64,000 bases of DNA from Gammaproteobacteria bacterium (GCA_026709365.1 JAPOTD010000102.1:1115-65114), one strand, 5' to 3'. Shown: positions 34,897 to 45,744, counted from the first letter of the stretch. Notes: generated by a model from the sequence alone, not told the origin. A program made the numbers and translations.

Positions 34897-34983
34897 GCGC
34901 GCGACCTGGCGGTCACGGCGAACCTTTAGTTCGTCGGAGTTTCGCGGGCGGCGATGGAGCGCGGTCAGTCGCAAGGAGGCGCG

Positions 34984-35544
34984 ATGCTCTACATTGATGC
35001 GCAGGAGCTGCTGGAGGACGCCTTCGAGCTCGGGGCGAGGGTCCTGGAGAGCGGGTTTCGGCCCAGCTTCATCCTGGCCATCTGGCGAGGCGGGGCGCCC
35101 ATCGGCATGGCGGTGCAGGAACTGCTCGACTACTTCGGCGTGGAGTCCGACCACATTGCCATCCGCACCTCCTCGTACAGCGGCATCGACGGGCGCTCGT
35201 CCGAGGTGCGCATACACGGCCTCAACTACCTGTTAAAGAACATCGATCGCGGGGACCGCCTGCTCGTCGTCGACGACGTCTTCGACACCGGCCGCACCAT
35301 CGAGGCGCTGATTGAGACGCTGCGCGAGAAGGCTCGGCGGAACGCACCGCAAGAAATCCGGGTCGCGGTGCCGTTTTACAAGCCTTCGCGCAACCTGACC
35401 GACCGAGTCCCCGATTACTACCTGCGCGAGACCGAGGAATGGATCAAGTTCCCCCACTCGCTGGAGGGGTTGACGAACGAGCAGATCAAGCACCACCGCC
35501 CGGCACTCCATGCGGTGTTGCGCGAAGCGCGAGGCGCGACTTGA
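34984..35544 (+). CDS. Hypoxanthine-guanine-type phosphoribosyltransferase (paralogue 2)
   Basis: A 186-residue protein from ATG 34984, preceded by AAGGAGG at good spacing. PRPP-binding motif LLVVDDVFDTG (about residues 93-103) and the FRPSFILAIWRGGAPIGMAV block are intact, as is the C-terminal VPDYYLRETEEWIKFPHSLE region seen in this family. It probably converts a purine base and PRPP into the nucleotide. It is divergently paired with the paralogue at 34164-34745, which differs mainly at the PRPP loop (VYSTG versus VFDTG). The two may differ in base preference, by inference. Confidence 0.85.
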   Translation: MLYIDAQELLEDAFELGARVLESGFRPSFILAIWRGGAPIGMAVQELLDYFGVESDHIAIRTSSYSGIDGRSSEVRIHGLNYLLKNIDRGDRLLVVDDVFDTGRTIEALIETLREKARRNAPQEIRVAVPFYKPSRNLTDRVPDYYLRETEEWIKFPHSLEGLTNEQIKHHRPALHAVLREARGAT

Positions 35545-35651
35545 AGCTAGGGGGCGAACCGCTTGCGCTGCCAAAGGCTTCAAACGATTGACGCGCACCA
35601 GTGCCATCGTGTAAACCGCCCCCTTTGCCAAGCCGTTGGGGGAACAACGCC

Positions 35652-37205
35652 ATGCCGGACACGCTGACCGAGTTGGCTGCCAATTTGGGCGACAAGCCCG
35701 CGCTCATTGATGACCGGCCCGACGGCACGGTTCTCCAGTGGAGCTTTGCCGAGCTGGAGGCCAACGCCAACCGGCTGGCGCGCGTGTTCATGGCGCATGG
35801 CGTGGAGCCGGGGGACAAGGTGCTTTGGTGCGGCCAGAACTCCATGTGGCCCTTGGCCTGCGGGCATGCGGCGCGCAAGGCCGGGGCCATATCGGTGCCG
35901 TTGAACTACCGCCTCACCGACGAGGAGGCGACCTACGTCACCCACAACTCGGACGCCAAGATCGTGTTCACCGATGCGCAGTTCGCGCCGCTCTTTGAGC
36001 GCATCCGGCCGAACACGCCGCAGGTCGCCCAAGTCATGGTGTTCGACGGTGCGCCCGGAAGCGGCCAGTTGGACGCCGCGGCCCTGTTGGCCGGCATGGC
36101 GTCCGGCCCAGTGGAATTGGGCGTGGATCCGGCCAAGAGCGGCACCATGATCTACACCTCCGGAACCACCGGCAATCCCAAGGGCGCGGTGCGCACCGGC
36201 GCCGGGGACCCCGATCAGGGGGCCAGGATGGTCGAGACCTACCGATGGCGACCGGACGACGTTTACCTGACCACCGGGCCGCTCTACCACTCCGGCCCCA
36301 GCGGCTTTCTGGCAGTGGGCCAGATGCTGGGCAACACTGCCATTGTGCAGCGCGTCTTTGATGCGGAGGACTGGCTGCGCCTGCTCGACAAATACGCCGT
36401 CACCGCCACCTTTGCCGCGCCGACCCCGGTGCGACGCATCTGCCAGTTGCCGGAAGACGTGCTGGCAAAGTACGACCGCAGCAGCCTGCGCATCATGGTG
36501 GCCAACGCAGCGCCTTGGTCCTACGCGCTCAAGCTCCAGTACTTGGAGCATTTCCCGGAACGCTCCCTGTTCGAGGTTTACGGCTCCACGGAACTCGGCG
36601 TCAACACCATACTCACCCCGGAGTTCCAGCGCAGCAAGCCCGGCTCCTGCGGACAGCCGGCGCCGGGCGTGGAGATCCGCCTGTACGCCGAGGACGGCAG
36701 CGTGGTGTCGGAGCCGCGCCAGCCCGGCGAGCTGTTCGTCCGCTCGGCCGCGATGTTCAACACGTACTACAAGGCCCGCGACAAGTTTCTCGCGGACCGG
36801 CGCGACGGCTGGCAGACGGTGGGCGACATTGCCTACTTCGACGAGGACGGCTTCTACTACATCTGCGACCGCAAGAAGGACATGATCATCTCCGGCGGCG
36901 TCAACATCTATCCCGCCGAGATCGAACACGCCCTGGAACTGCACGGCGACGTGCAGGAGGCCGCCGTGTTCGGCATCCCCAGCGAGGAGTGGGGCGAAAG
37001 CGTCCATGCGGTGGTGGTGCCCCGGCCGGGGGCAGGGCTCGACGACGAGGGCGTGACCGCCTACGCCAGGGAGCATCTGGCGGGCTACAAGGTGCCGCGG
37101 TCGGTGTCCTTCGTCGATGAAATCCCGAAAACCGGGTCGGGCAAAATCCTCAAGCGCGAGTTGCGGGCGCCGTTCTGGAAGGATCACGAATCGAGCTTGC
37201 TTTAA
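35652..37205 (+). CDS. AMP-dependent acyl-CoA synthetase/ligase
   Basis: A 517-residue ANL-superfamily enzyme from ATG 35652. The P-loop-like MIYTSGTTGNPKGAV is at about residues 166-180. FEVYGSTELG lies near the A5 region, the A7/A8 region reads GDIAYFDEDGFYYICDRKKD, and the C-terminal catalytic lysine motif is IPKTGSGKILKREL. It activates a carboxylic acid, probably a fatty or other organic acid, to the acyl-CoA. It is the last gene before nuoG in the segment inserted in the complex I locus; a 158-base gap with a weak -35/-10 pair (TTGCCC, 17-base spacer, TATGGT at 37213-37241) precedes nuoG. Confidence 0.9.
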   Translation: MPDTLTELAANLGDKPALIDDRPDGTVLQWSFAELEANANRLARVFMAHGVEPGDKVLWCGQNSMWPLACGHAARKAGAISVPLNYRLTDEEATYVTHNSDAKIVFTDAQFAPLFERIRPNTPQVAQVMVFDGAPGSGQLDAAALLAGMASGPVELGVDPAKSGTMIYTSGTTGNPKGAVRTGAGDPDQGARMVETYRWRPDDVYLTTGPLYHSGPSGFLAVGQMLGNTAIVQRVFDAEDWLRLLDKYAVTATFAAPTPVRRICQLPEDVLAKYDRSSLRIMVANAAPWSYALKLQYLEHFPERSLFEVYGSTELGVNTILTPEFQRSKPGSCGQPAPGVEIRLYAEDGSVVSEPRQPGELFVRSAAMFNTYYKARDKFLADRRDGWQTVGDIAYFDEDGFYYICDRKKDMIISGGVNIYPAEIEHALELHGDVQEAAVFGIPSEEWGESVHAVVVPRPGAGLDDEGVTAYAREHLAGYKVPRSVSFVDEIPKTGSGKILKRELRAPFWKDHESSLL

Positions 37206-37363
37206 AGCTCTCTTGCCCCAAGGCGCGATGGCCTGTATGGTGGCGGCGTTTTTTGTACACCTCCCGCCACCCTTCCATAGACCCAATGGAAACCGCCTTC
37301 CTCGGGGGGTTGTTGGGCTGTGTTGGTGGACCAAGGAAATGAGTGCTGAGGACTAACGCCCAC

Positions 37364-40099
37364 ATGGCCCGCGTCAACATAGACGGCAAGGACTACGAGC
37401 TTACGCCCGGCCAAAACCTGTTGCAGGCGGTGCTGTCCGAGCACTTGGACCTCCCTTACTTCTGCTGGCATCCCGCCATGGGTTCGGTGGGTTCCTGCCG
37501 GCTGTGCGCCGTCATTCAGTTTGCCGATGCCGACGATGAGCGCGGCCGCCTGCAGATGGCCTGCATGGTGAACGTGCAGGACGGCATGCGGGTGTCCATC
37601 GACGCGGACTTCGCCCGCGACTTCCGCAAGCAGGTCATCGAGTGGCTGATGGAGAACCATCCCCACGACTGTCCGGTGTGCGAAGAGGGCGGCGAATGCC
37701 ACCTGCAGGACATGACGGTGATGACCGGGCATACCAGCCGCCGCTACGCAGGCTCCAAGCGCACCTTCCGCAACCAATACCTAGGCCCCTTCATCGGCCA
37801 TGAGATGAACCGCTGCATCACCTGCTACCGCTGCGTTCGCTACTATCAGGACTATGCCGGCGGACGCGACTTGCAGGCCTTCGGCTCCCGGTCGCGCATG
37901 TTTTTTGGCCGCGAATCCGACGGCGTCATGGAAAGCGAGTTTGCCGGCAACCTGGTCGAGGTCTGCCCGACCGGCGTCTTCACCGACAAGCCGTTCAGCG
38001 CCACCTACACCCGCAAGTGGGACCTGCAGTCCGCCCCCTCGGTCTGCCCCGGCTGCGCGGTCGGCTGCAACACGCTGCCCGGCGAACGCTACGGGTCGCT
38101 CAAGCGGGTACACAACCGCTACCACCCCGACGTCAACGGCTATTTCCTCTGCGACCGGGGCCGGTTCGGCGGCCATTTCGTCAACAGTCCCGCCCGCCTG
38201 CGCCAAGCCGGCGTCAAGGCCGAGGACGGCGTGTTCGAGGGGTTGGATGCGGCATCCGCCGCTGAACGAGTCGCGGACGTTCTCAGCCGAGGCCAAGTGT
38301 TGGGCATTGGCTCGCCCCGCGCCTCCTTGGAAAGCAACTTCGCCCTCAAGGCGCTGGTGGGGGATGAGAACTTCAGCACCGGCGTCGCCGATGGCGAGGC
38401 GGCGCTCGATCAGCTGATGCTGTCCATCTACCAAGCCGGCGGCGCGCGCATCGCCACCACCATCGAAGCGGAGTCCGCCGACGCCGTGCTGGTGCTTGGC
38501 GAGGACGTGGCCAACACCGCGCCCCGCATCGCCTTGGCCCTGCGCCAGAGCGTGCGCAGCAAGCCCTTGGACATGGCCGCCGACGCCGGCATTCCGCTGT
38601 GGCAGGACGCCGGTGTGCGCAGCCATGCGCAGCAGGCGCAGAGCCCCTTCCTCATCGCCACGCCGGCGCCCACCCGCATCGATGACTTGGCGGCGCGGGC
38701 GCTAAGGGCATCGCCCCAGGCCGTCGCTGCGGCCGGCTTCGCCATCGCCCACGGCATCGACGACCGCTTCGCCCAAGCCGAGGGCGCGGACCCAGGCTTC
38801 GTGGCGCAAGCGGTGGCGGCGCTCAGCCAGGCCGAGCGGCCGTTGGTCGTTTCGGGCACCGCCTGCGGGTCGGCGGCCGTGCTGCAGGCCGCAGCCAACG
38901 TCGCTTGGGCATTGCAAGGGCAGGGCAAGGACGCCGGCCTGCTGCTGGCGGGGCGGGAGGCCAACAGCCTCGGCGCGGCCCTGCTGGGCGGCGAACTGGG
39001 CTTGGCGGATGCGCTGCGGCGACTGACCGAGGGCAAGGCCGACAGCGTCATCATCCTGGAAAACGACCTGCACCGGCGGTTGGAGCGCGAGGCCGTCGAT
39101 CAAGCCTTGGCCAAGGTCGCCGACGTGGTGGTGCTCGACGTGCTCGAGACCGCCACCGCGGAGGCTGCGACCCTGGTGCTGCCCGCCGCCAGCACGGCGG
39201 AGAGCACCGGCACCTTCGTCAATCACGAAGGACGCGCCCAGCGCTTCTACCAAGTCTTTGAGCCGCAGCAGGACGTGGCCCCGGCTTGGCAGTGGCTGAC
39301 GGACGCGGCCATCGCGGCGGGCCGCAACGACTTGCGCTGGCGCCACATCGATGACGTGGCCCGGGCTTGCGTCGATGGCAACGCGCACTTGGAGGGCGTC
39401 GCGCGGACCACGCCGGATGCTGGCCACCGCAACGGCGCGGGCCAACGCATTCCGCGCATGACCCATCGAGCCAGCGGCCGGACCGCCAAGGACGCGCACA
39501 TCAGCGTCCATGAGCCGAAGCCCACCGTGGATGAGCAGACGCCCTTCTCCTATTCCATGGAAGGCCGCAACGGCGGCGAGGTGGCCGCGCTGATCCCTTA
39601 TGTGTGGTCGCCCGGGTGGAACTCCAATCAATCGGTGTTCAAGTTCCAGCAGGAAGTGGCCGGGCCGCTGCGGGGCGGCGACGTGGGCGTTCGGCTGATT
39701 GAGCCCGAGACCGGTTCCCTTGAGGCTCTGGCCGCCAAGCACCGGCAGCCGCCCGCCATCGAATCCGCTGGACTGCAGTGGGTGCCGCTGCACCATGTCT
39801 TCGGCTCCGATGAGCTTTCCGCCCACTCGCCGCCCATCGCTGAGCGCAGTGCCGGCGCTGCGCTGCTGCTGCACCCCGAGGATGCCGAGGCGCTGGGCTT
39901 GGCGGATGGCCAGGGCGTTCGAATCGCCGGCACGGGTTCCATGGCCTTGCGCTTGGCGCCCGACATGGCGAGAGGTTGCGCCGGAATCGTGCTCGGCATG
40001 CCCGACGCCGCCCAAGTGCTGCCTGCGGCCGGCGCGGCGCTGTCGTCCGACCCGGACTTCAAGCCGCGGCCGGCGCCGCAAGTCATCGCGAGGGGTTAG
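37364..40099 (+). CDS. nuoG: NADH-quinone oxidoreductase subunit G
   Basis: A 911-residue peripheral-arm subunit with all the iron-sulfur sites. The [2Fe-2S] ligands C34, C45, C48 and C67 are in [14 protein letters not shown] and [19 protein letters not shown] is the N5 type (His plus three Cys), and RCITCYRC plus a later EVCPTG gives the N4 cluster. [10 protein letters not shown] followed by FLCDRG gives the N7 cluster, as in E. coli. ATG at 37364 is chosen by homology; a weak GAGGA lies 13 bases upstream. It opens the second half of the complex I operon, about 8.2 kb away from nuoF. Confidence 0.95.
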   Translation: MARVNIDGKDYELTPGQNLLQAVLSEHLDLPYFCWHPAMGSVGSCRLCAVIQFADADDERGRLQMACMVNVQDGMRVSIDADFARDFRKQVIEWLMENHPHDCPVCEEGGECHLQDMTVMTGHTSRRYAGSKRTFRNQYLGPFIGHEMNRCITCYRCVRYYQDYAGGRDLQAFGSRSRMFFGRESDGVMESEFAGNLVEVCPTGVFTDKPFSATYTRKWDLQSAPSVCPGCAVGCNTLPGERYGSLKRVHNRYHPDVNGYFLCDRGRFGGHFVNSPARLRQAGVKAEDGVFEGLDAASAAERVADVLSRGQVLGIGSPRASLESNFALKALVGDENFSTGVADGEAALDQLMLSIYQAGGARIATTIEAESADAVLVLGEDVANTAPRIALALRQSVRSKPLDMAADAGIPLWQDAGVRSHAQQAQSPFLIATPAPTRIDDLAARALRASPQAVAAAGFAIAHGIDDRFAQAEGADPGFVAQAVAALSQAERPLVVSGTACGSAAVLQAAANVAWALQGQGKDAGLLLAGREANSLGAALLGGELGLADALRRLTEGKADSVIILENDLHRRLEREAVDQALAKVADVVVLDVLETATAEAATLVLPAASTAESTGTFVNHEGRAQRFYQVFEPQQDVAPAWQWLTDAAIAAGRNDLRWRHIDDVARACVDGNAHLEGVARTTPDAGHRNGAGQRIPRMTHRASGRTAKDAHISVHEPKPTVDEQTPFSYSMEGRNGGEVAALIPYVWSPGWNSNQSVFKFQQEVAGPLRGGDVGVRLIEPETGSLEALAAKHRQPPAIESAGLQWVPLHHVFGSDELSAHSPPIAERSAGAALLLHPEDAEALGLADGQGVRIAGTGSMALRLAPDMARGCAGIVLGMPDAAQVLPAAGAALSSDPDFKPRPAPQVIARG

Positions 40100-40109
40100 G
40101 TCAGAGGCC

Positions 40110-41087
40110 GTGGAACCCAACACCTTCCTGGGCTTGGAAATGGGCTTCATCATGATCTTGCCGGTGCTCGGCGGGGCGTTGGTGGCCTCCGGGCTGCTGG
40201 TCTGGTGGGAGCGGCGGCTGCTGGGCTTCTGGCAGGACCGGCTGGGGCCCAATCGGCTGGGGCCCTTCGGCATACTGCAAATCGTCGCCGACGTCATCAA
40301 GCTGTTCACCAAGCACGACTGGGTGCCGCCGTTCGCCGACCGGGTGGTGTTCACGCTGGCACCGGCCGCCATCGCCGCAGGCATGTTGATGGGCTTCGTG
40401 GTGGTCCCCTTCGGCCCGGGGCTGGCGGTGATCGACCTGAACATCGGCGTGCTGTTCTTCCTGGCCATGACCGCGGTGACCGTCTATGGGGTGCTGCTCG
40501 GCGGGCTGGCCAGCAACAACAAGTACTCCCTGCTCGGCGGCCTGCGCACCGGGGCGCAGATGGTCACTTACGAAGTGTTCATGGGGCTGTCGATCATGGG
40601 CGTGGTGCTGCTCAGCGGCTCCTTCAGCCTGAGCGAGATCGTCGAGGCCCAGGAGGGGATGTGGTTCGTCGTTCCCCAGGCGCTCGGCTTCGTCGTCTTC
40701 TTCATCGCCGGGCTGGCGGAGACCCATCGCCTGCCGTTCGACCTGCCGGAGGCGGAGCATGAGCTCGCCGCCGGCTTCCACACCGAGTACTCGTCAATGA
40801 AGTTCGGCTTGATCATGGTGGGGGAGTACATCGGCGTGATTCTCTCCTCCGCCATGATCGTGACGCTGTTCTTCGGCGGCTGGCTGGGGCCGGACTTCCT
40901 GCCGCCCATCGTCTGGTTCACGCTCAAGACGGCCTTCTTCGTCTGCAGCTTCATCCTGCTGCGGGCGGCCATTCCGCGGCCGCGCTACGACCAGCTCATG
41001 TCCTTGGGCTGGAAGGTGCTGCTGCCCATCACCTTGGTCAACCTGCTGGCCACCGGCGCCATCGCGCTGCTGCAAAGGGGGGCGTAA
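40110..41087 (+). CDS. nuoH: NADH-quinone oxidoreductase subunit H
   Basis: A 325-residue membrane-arm subunit next to the quinone site, with about eight transmembrane segments. The typical segments [40 protein letters not shown] and the conserved loop [20 protein letters not shown] are present. The start is GTG at 40110 (coding VEPNTFLG), 10 bases after the nuoG stop. It couples quinone reduction to proton pumping. NuoI follows after 6 bases. Confidence 0.95.
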   Translation: MEPNTFLGLEMGFIMILPVLGGALVASGLLVWWERRLLGFWQDRLGPNRLGPFGILQIVADVIKLFTKHDWVPPFADRVVFTLAPAAIAAGMLMGFVVVPFGPGLAVIDLNIGVLFFLAMTAVTVYGVLLGGLASNNKYSLLGGLRTGAQMVTYEVFMGLSIMGVVLLSGSFSLSEIVEAQEGMWFVVPQALGFVVFFIAGLAETHRLPFDLPEAEHELAAGFHTEYSSMKFGLIMVGEYIGVILSSAMIVTLFFGGWLGPDFLPPIVWFTLKTAFFVCSFILLRAAIPRPRYDQLMSLGWKVLLPITLVNLLATGAIALLQRGA

Positions 41088-41093
41088 CGCGCT

Positions 41094-41609
41094 ATGTGGA
41101 GCCATCTGAGAACCCTGTGGACGGTGCTGCAGCACACCTTTTCACGTAACGAGACCGTGCAGTACCCGGAGGAGATGCCGTACTTGGCGCCGCGCTACCG
41201 GGGCCGCATCGTGCTCACGAGGGATCCGAACGGTGAGGAGCGCTGCGTCGCCTGCAACCTGTGCGCCGTGGCCTGTCCGGTGGACTGCATCGCGCTGCAG
41301 AAGACGCAGGGCGAGGACGGCCGCTGGTATCCCGACTTCTTCCGCATCAACTTCTCGCGCTGCATCATGTGCGGCATGTGCGAGGAGGCCTGCCCGACCT
41401 ACGCCATCCAGCTCACGCCGGACTTCGAGCTGGCTGAGTACAACCGCGACAACATGGTCTATGAAAAGGAGCACCTGCTGATCGACGGCGTGGGCAAGTA
41501 TCCGGACTACTCCTTCTGGCAGGTGGCCGGCAAGACCATCCACGGCAAGGACAAGGGCGAGGCGCAGAAGGAGTCGCCGCCGCTGGACGTGCGCGAGCTG
41601 CTGCCGTGA
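41094..41609 (+). CDS. nuoI: NADH-quinone oxidoreductase subunit I
   Basis: A 171-residue protein with two classical [4Fe-4S] motifs (clusters N6a and N6b): [12 protein letters not shown] (about residues 51-62) and [12 protein letters not shown] (about residues 90-101). It passes electrons from the peripheral arm to N2. ATG 41094; its stop overlaps the GTG of nuoJ. The N-terminal amphipathic segment lies against the membrane arm. Confidence 0.96.
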   Translation: MWSHLRTLWTVLQHTFSRNETVQYPEEMPYLAPRYRGRIVLTRDPNGEERCVACNLCAVACPVDCIALQKTQGEDGRWYPDFFRINFSRCIMCGMCEEACPTYAIQLTPDFELAEYNRDNMVYEKEHLLIDGVGKYPDYSFWQVAGKTIHGKDKGEAQKESPPLDVRELLP

Positions 41610-42127
41610 GCCTTGAACTCGCCCTGTTCTACCTGGCGGCGCTGGTGTCGCTGTCGGCGACGGTGCTGACCGTGACCCGCACCAACGCCTCCCATGCGCT
41701 GATCTACCTCATCGTCTCGCTGCTGGCGGTGGCGCTCATCTTCTTCCTGCTCGGCGCGCCCTTCGCCGCCGCCTTGGAGATCGTCATCTACGCCGGCGCC
41801 ATCATGGTGCTGTTCCTGTTCGTGGTGATGATGCTGAACCTGGGGCGGGAGACCGTGGCGCAGGAGCGGCGCTGGCTGGCGCCTAGGATGTGGATTGGGC
41901 CGGGCATCCTCGCTGCGGTGCTGCTGCTGGAGTTGCTCTACCTGATCGTCGGCACCGAGGTCACGACCTCCGGCACCGGCGTATCGCCCAAGGCGGTCGG
42001 CATCGAGTTGTTCGGGCCCTACCTGCTCGCCGTGGAGTTGGCGTCCATTCTGCTGCTCGCCGCGTTGGTGGGGGCCTTCCATCTTGGCCGGCGCTACATG
42101 CGGGCCCGACGGGAGGAGATCGAATGA
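41606..42127 (+). CDS. nuoJ: NADH-quinone oxidoreductase subunit J
   Basis: A 173-residue membrane subunit with five transmembrane segments, GTG start at 41606. The conserved [20 protein letters not shown] segment (about residues 50-69) contains the key glutamate of the third helix and the pi-bulge region. It participates in the proton channel near NuoA/H/K. Overlaps nuoI and nuoK by 4 bases at each end. Confidence 0.93.
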   Translation: MSLELALFYLAALVSLSATVLTVTRTNASHALIYLIVSLLAVALIFFLLGAPFAAALEIVIYAGAIMVLFLFVVMMLNLGRETVAQERRWLAPRMWIGPGILAAVLLLELLYLIVGTEVTTSGTGVSPKAVGIELFGPYLLAVELASILLLAALVGAFHLGRRYMRARREEIE

Positions 42128-42438
42128 CCGCGGTCAGCGTGCCGATCGAGCACGTGCTGGTGCTGGCTGCGGCGCTGTTCGCCATCGGCTTGGTGGGCGT
42201 GCTGGTGCGGCGCAACGTCATTTTCCTGCTCATGTCGCTGGAAATCATGATGAACGCCTGCGGGCTCGCCTTCATCGCCGCCGGCGCCCGCTGGGCACAA
42301 GCCGACGGGCAGATCATGTACATGCTTATACTGGCCGTGGCCGCCGCCGAAGTGGCCGTCGGTCTCGGCCTCGTGCTGCAACTGCAGCGCCGCTTCAACA
42401 ACTTGGACATCGATGCCGCCAGCGAGCTGGCAGGGTAG
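42124..42438 (+). CDS. nuoK: NADH-quinone oxidoreductase subunit K
   Basis: A 104-residue membrane subunit with three transmembrane helices. The characteristic [19 protein letters not shown] (about residues 33-51) carries the conserved glutamate, and a second glutamate lies in [19 protein letters not shown] 42124 overlaps the nuoJ stop. It forms one of the antiporter-like channels with NuoJ. Confidence 0.95.
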   Translation: MTAVSVPIEHVLVLAAALFAIGLVGVLVRRNVIFLLMSLEIMMNACGLAFIAAGARWAQADGQIMYMLILAVAAAEVAVGLGLVLQLQRRFNNLDIDAASELAG

Positions 42439-42453
42439 AGGTCAGGTCGGGCA

Positions 42454-44304
42454 ATGGAAGGTCTGTGGTTGATCCCGGCGCTGCCTTTGGCGGGGTTCCT
42501 GATTCTGTTCGTCACCGAGGGCCGGCTGCCCAACCGGGCGGTGGCGTTCATCGGCGCCGGTTCCGTGGGGCTGTCCGCCGTGGCGGCGCTGTTTGCCGGC
42601 ATCGACTTCCTGGAGCAGGGCGGCGCGCCCCGAGCGGAACACCTCTGGACTTGGATGGCAGCGGGGCCGTTCGAGGTGGCGGTCGGCCTGTATCTGGATG
42701 GCCTGTCGCTGGTCATGGTCGGCGTCATCACCGGCGTCGGCTTTCTGATCCACCTTTACGCCACCGGCTACATGGCCGGCGAGGACGGCTACAGCCGTTT
42801 CTTCGCCTACATGAACCTGTTCGTCTTCGCCATGCTGATGCTGGTGCTGGGCGACAACCTGCTGCTGCTGTTCCTCGGTGGGGAGGGGGTGGGGCTTTGC
42901 AGCTACTTGCTGATCGGCTTCTTCCATCAAGACTCGGCCAACGGCTACGCGGCCCGCAAGGCCTTCGTGGTGACCCGGGTGGGCGACACCTTCATGGCCG
43001 TGGGCCTGTTCCTGCTGTTCCGCGAGCTGGGCACCTTGGACATCCAGGCTGCGATGGCGGCGGCGGGCGAAGCCTGGCCTGATGGCTCGAACCTCGCCAC
43101 CGCCATCGCCCTGCTGCTGCTCGGCGGCGCGGTGGGCAAGTCCGCCCAGGTGCCGCTGCAAACCTGGCTGCCCGACGCCATGGCCGGTCCCACCCCGGTG
43201 AGCGCCCTGATCCATGCCGCCACCATGGTCACCGCCGGCGTTTACCTGATCGCCCGCACCCATGATCTTTTCCTGCTCTCCCCGGATGCCCAGTTCGCCG
43301 TCGCCCTGGTCGGCTTGGTCACCCTGTTCATCGCCTCCTTCACGGCGCTGACCCAGCGCGACATCAAGCGCATTCTGGCCTATTCGACCATGAGCCAAAT
43401 CGGCTACATGTTCCTTGCCCTGGGGGTTGGCGCCTGGTCGGCGGCGATCTTCCATCTGATGACCCACGCCTTCTTCAAGGCCCTGCTCTTCCTGTCCGCC
43501 GGCTCGGTCATCCTGGCCCTGCACCACGAGCAGGACATCTTCAGGATGGGCGGCCTCTGGCGGCGCCTGCCGGTGCCGTTTTGGTGCATGGTGATCGGTT
43601 CCGCGGCCTTGGCGGCGCTGCCGCTCACCTCCGGCTTCTACAGCAAGGACATCATCCTGCTGACCAGCTTCGATTACGGAAGCGGCGGCGCTTGGTTTTG
43701 GGGCTTGGCGGCGCTGGCGGCCTTTATGACTTCGCTTTACACGTCGCGGATGATGTTCATCGCCTTCTTTGGCGAAATGCGCACGGAGCCGCATGATCGT
43801 TCCGGCGTCAACATGTGGCTGCCGCTGGTGGTTCTGGCGGCGCTGGCCATCGGCGGCGGCTGGTTTGGGCTGGCGCCGTTGGCCGGGGTGCTGCCTGACG
43901 GCGGCGTTGATGCGGCCCATCATGAGGGCGCCATCGTCTGGGTGACGGCGCTGATCCCCATTCTCGGGGTTTTGCTGGGCTACCTGATCTTCGGCGGCAA
44001 GCAGCTATCCGTCCGGGCGCTGGTGGAATCCAAGGCGGCTCAGGGCGTTGCCCGCTTCTGGGACGGAGGCTGGGGATTCGACGCCCTCTATGACCGCTTG
44101 GTCGTGCGCCCGTTCGGATTTTTGGCGCGGATCAACAAAGCCGATGCAGTGGACTTGATCTACGCCTTCATCGCCGCTTTCGCCCGCCGTCTCAACGCCG
44201 TTGCCGTGCGCTCCCAGACCGGCAAGCTGCGCTGGTATGCCGCCAACATGGCGCTTGGCTTGATTTTGGCGCTGCTTCTCGTCCTTCTGGTGCCGGGGAC
44301 TTAA
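42454..44304 (+). CDS. nuoL: NADH-quinone oxidoreductase subunit L
   Basis: A 616-residue distal antiporter-like subunit of the membrane arm with about 14-16 transmembrane segments. Conserved features include GEGVGLCSYLLIGFF, KSAQVPLQTWLPDAMAGPTP (about residues 229-248), SALIHAATMVTAGVYL and the KRILAYSTMSQIGYMF helix-break region. The C-terminal lateral helix is present. It carries a proton-pumping channel. ATG 42454 is 15 bases after the nuoK stop. Confidence 0.95.
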   Translation: MEGLWLIPALPLAGFLILFVTEGRLPNRAVAFIGAGSVGLSAVAALFAGIDFLEQGGAPRAEHLWTWMAAGPFEVAVGLYLDGLSLVMVGVITGVGFLIHLYATGYMAGEDGYSRFFAYMNLFVFAMLMLVLGDNLLLLFLGGEGVGLCSYLLIGFFHQDSANGYAARKAFVVTRVGDTFMAVGLFLLFRELGTLDIQAAMAAAGEAWPDGSNLATAIALLLLGGAVGKSAQVPLQTWLPDAMAGPTPVSALIHAATMVTAGVYLIARTHDLFLLSPDAQFAVALVGLVTLFIASFTALTQRDIKRILAYSTMSQIGYMFLALGVGAWSAAIFHLMTHAFFKALLFLSAGSVILALHHEQDIFRMGGLWRRLPVPFWCMVIGSAALAALPLTSGFYSKDIILLTSFDYGSGGAWFWGLAALAAFMTSLYTSRMMFIAFFGEMRTEPHDRSGVNMWLPLVVLAALAIGGGWFGLAPLAGVLPDGGVDAAHHEGAIVWVTALIPILGVLLGYLIFGGKQLSVRALVESKAAQGVARFWDGGWGFDALYDRLVVRPFGFLARINKADAVDLIYAFIAAFARRLNAVAVRSQTGKLRWYAANMALGLILALLLVLLVPGT

Positions 44305-44307
44305 CGG

Positions 44308-45744
44308 ATGCAGTTGCTAGGGCTCATTCTTCTGTTGTTGGGTGGCGGCGCACTGGCGGCACTGTCGCAGCGCCTGCACCGCAACGCCCCGCGCTGGCTG
44401 GCGCTGGGCGTCATTGCCGCCGCCGCCCTGTACCTGCTGGCCATTCCGGTGGGCGCTGCGGAGCAGGCCGCCTGGATACCGCGCTTCGGCATCAGCCTCA
44501 TCCTGGCGATGGACGGGCTCAGCTATGCCATGGTGGCCCTGACCCTGTTTCTGGGCCTGATCGCCATCGTCTCCTCCTGGTCCGAAGTCAACGAAAGCCC
44601 GGGCTTTTTCCAGTTCAACCTGCTTTGGACCCTCGCCGGGGTGGTGGGCGTGTTCACCGCGCTGGACCTGTTCCTGTTCTTCGTGTTTTGGGAAGTCATG
44701 CTGGTGCCCATGTACTTCCTCATCGCCATCTGGGGCCATGAGGCGCGCGCCTATGCGGCGATGAAGTTCTTCCTGTTCACCCAGATCAGCGGGCTGCTGA
44801 TGCTGTTCGCCATGCTGACGCTGGTCTATCTGAACTACCAGGCCAGCGGCGTCATCACCTTTGCCTATGCTGACCTGCTGCACGCTGAGATTGACCCCGG
44901 CTACGCCTTCCTGCTCATGCTGGGCTTTTTCGTCGCCTTCGTCGTCAAGCTGCCGGGGGTGCCTTTCCATACTTGGCTGCCGGATGCGCACACGCAAGCG
45001 CCGACGGCCGGCAGCGTGATCCTGGCCGGCATCCTGCTCAAGACCGGCGCCTACGGCCTGCTGCGCTTCGTGGTGCCGCTGTTTCCCGAGGCGGCGTTGG
45101 ACTTCCGCTGGCCAGCCATGCTGCTGGGCGCGGTCAGCGTCATCTACGGCGGCTATCTGGCCTTCAGCCAAAGCGACTTCAAGCGGCTGGTGGCCTACAG
45201 CAGCATCAGCCACATGGGCTTCGTGCTGCTCGGCGTCTTCGCCTGGAACACGGTCGCGGTGCAGGGCGCGGTCGTGCAGATGGTGGCCCACGGCTTCTCC
45301 ACCGCCGCCCTGTTCATGATGGCGGGCGCCCTGCAGCAGCGCCTGCACACTCGGGAGATGGGCCAGATGGGGGGGCTTTGGCTCAAGGCGCCGCGCATGG
45401 GCGCGGTGGCGCTGTTTTTCGTCGCCGCCTCATTGGGGATGCCGGGCCTCGGCAATTTCGTCGGCGAGTTCATGGTGCTGGTGGGCGCCTTTCAGGTGGA
45501 CGTGCCGCTGACCATCGCCGCCGCCATCGGCATCATCATCGCCGCGGTCTATGCGCTGTCCTTGATGCAGCGCTCCTTTCAGGGCGAGCCCAATCCGGCG
45601 GTGGCGGCGATGCCTGACTTCGGCTTTCGGGAGCTGAGCGTCATGATCCTGATGATGGTGGCGCTGGTTTGGCTGGGCGTCTATCCCGAAACCCTGCTGA
45701 ACCTGTCCGCGCCAGTGGTCGCCCAGCTTGGGTTCACCCCGTGA
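44308..45744 (+). CDS. nuoM: NADH-quinone oxidoreductase subunit M
   Basis: A 478-residue antiporter-like membrane subunit, about 14 transmembrane segments. Motifs include FFVFWEVMLVPMYFLI, KLPGVPFHTWLPDAHTQAPT (about residues 216-235) and KRLVAYSSISHMGFVLLGVF. It forms a proton channel in the middle of the arm. ATG at 44308 is 3 bases after the nuoL stop; the TGA overlaps the nuoN GTG. Confidence 0.95.
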   Translation: MQLLGLILLLLGGGALAALSQRLHRNAPRWLALGVIAAAALYLLAIPVGAAEQAAWIPRFGISLILAMDGLSYAMVALTLFLGLIAIVSSWSEVNESPGFFQFNLLWTLAGVVGVFTALDLFLFFVFWEVMLVPMYFLIAIWGHEARAYAAMKFFLFTQISGLLMLFAMLTLVYLNYQASGVITFAYADLLHAEIDPGYAFLLMLGFFVAFVVKLPGVPFHTWLPDAHTQAPTAGSVILAGILLKTGAYGLLRFVVPLFPEAALDFRWPAMLLGAVSVIYGGYLAFSQSDFKRLVAYSSISHMGFVLLGVFAWNTVAVQGAVVQMVAHGFSTAALFMMAGALQQRLHTREMGQMGGLWLKAPRMGAVALFFVAASLGMPGLGNFVGEFMVLVGAFQVDVPLTIAAAIGIIIAAVYALSLMQRSFQGEPNPAVAAMPDFGFRELSVMILMMVALVWLGVYPETLLNLSAPVVAQLGFTP

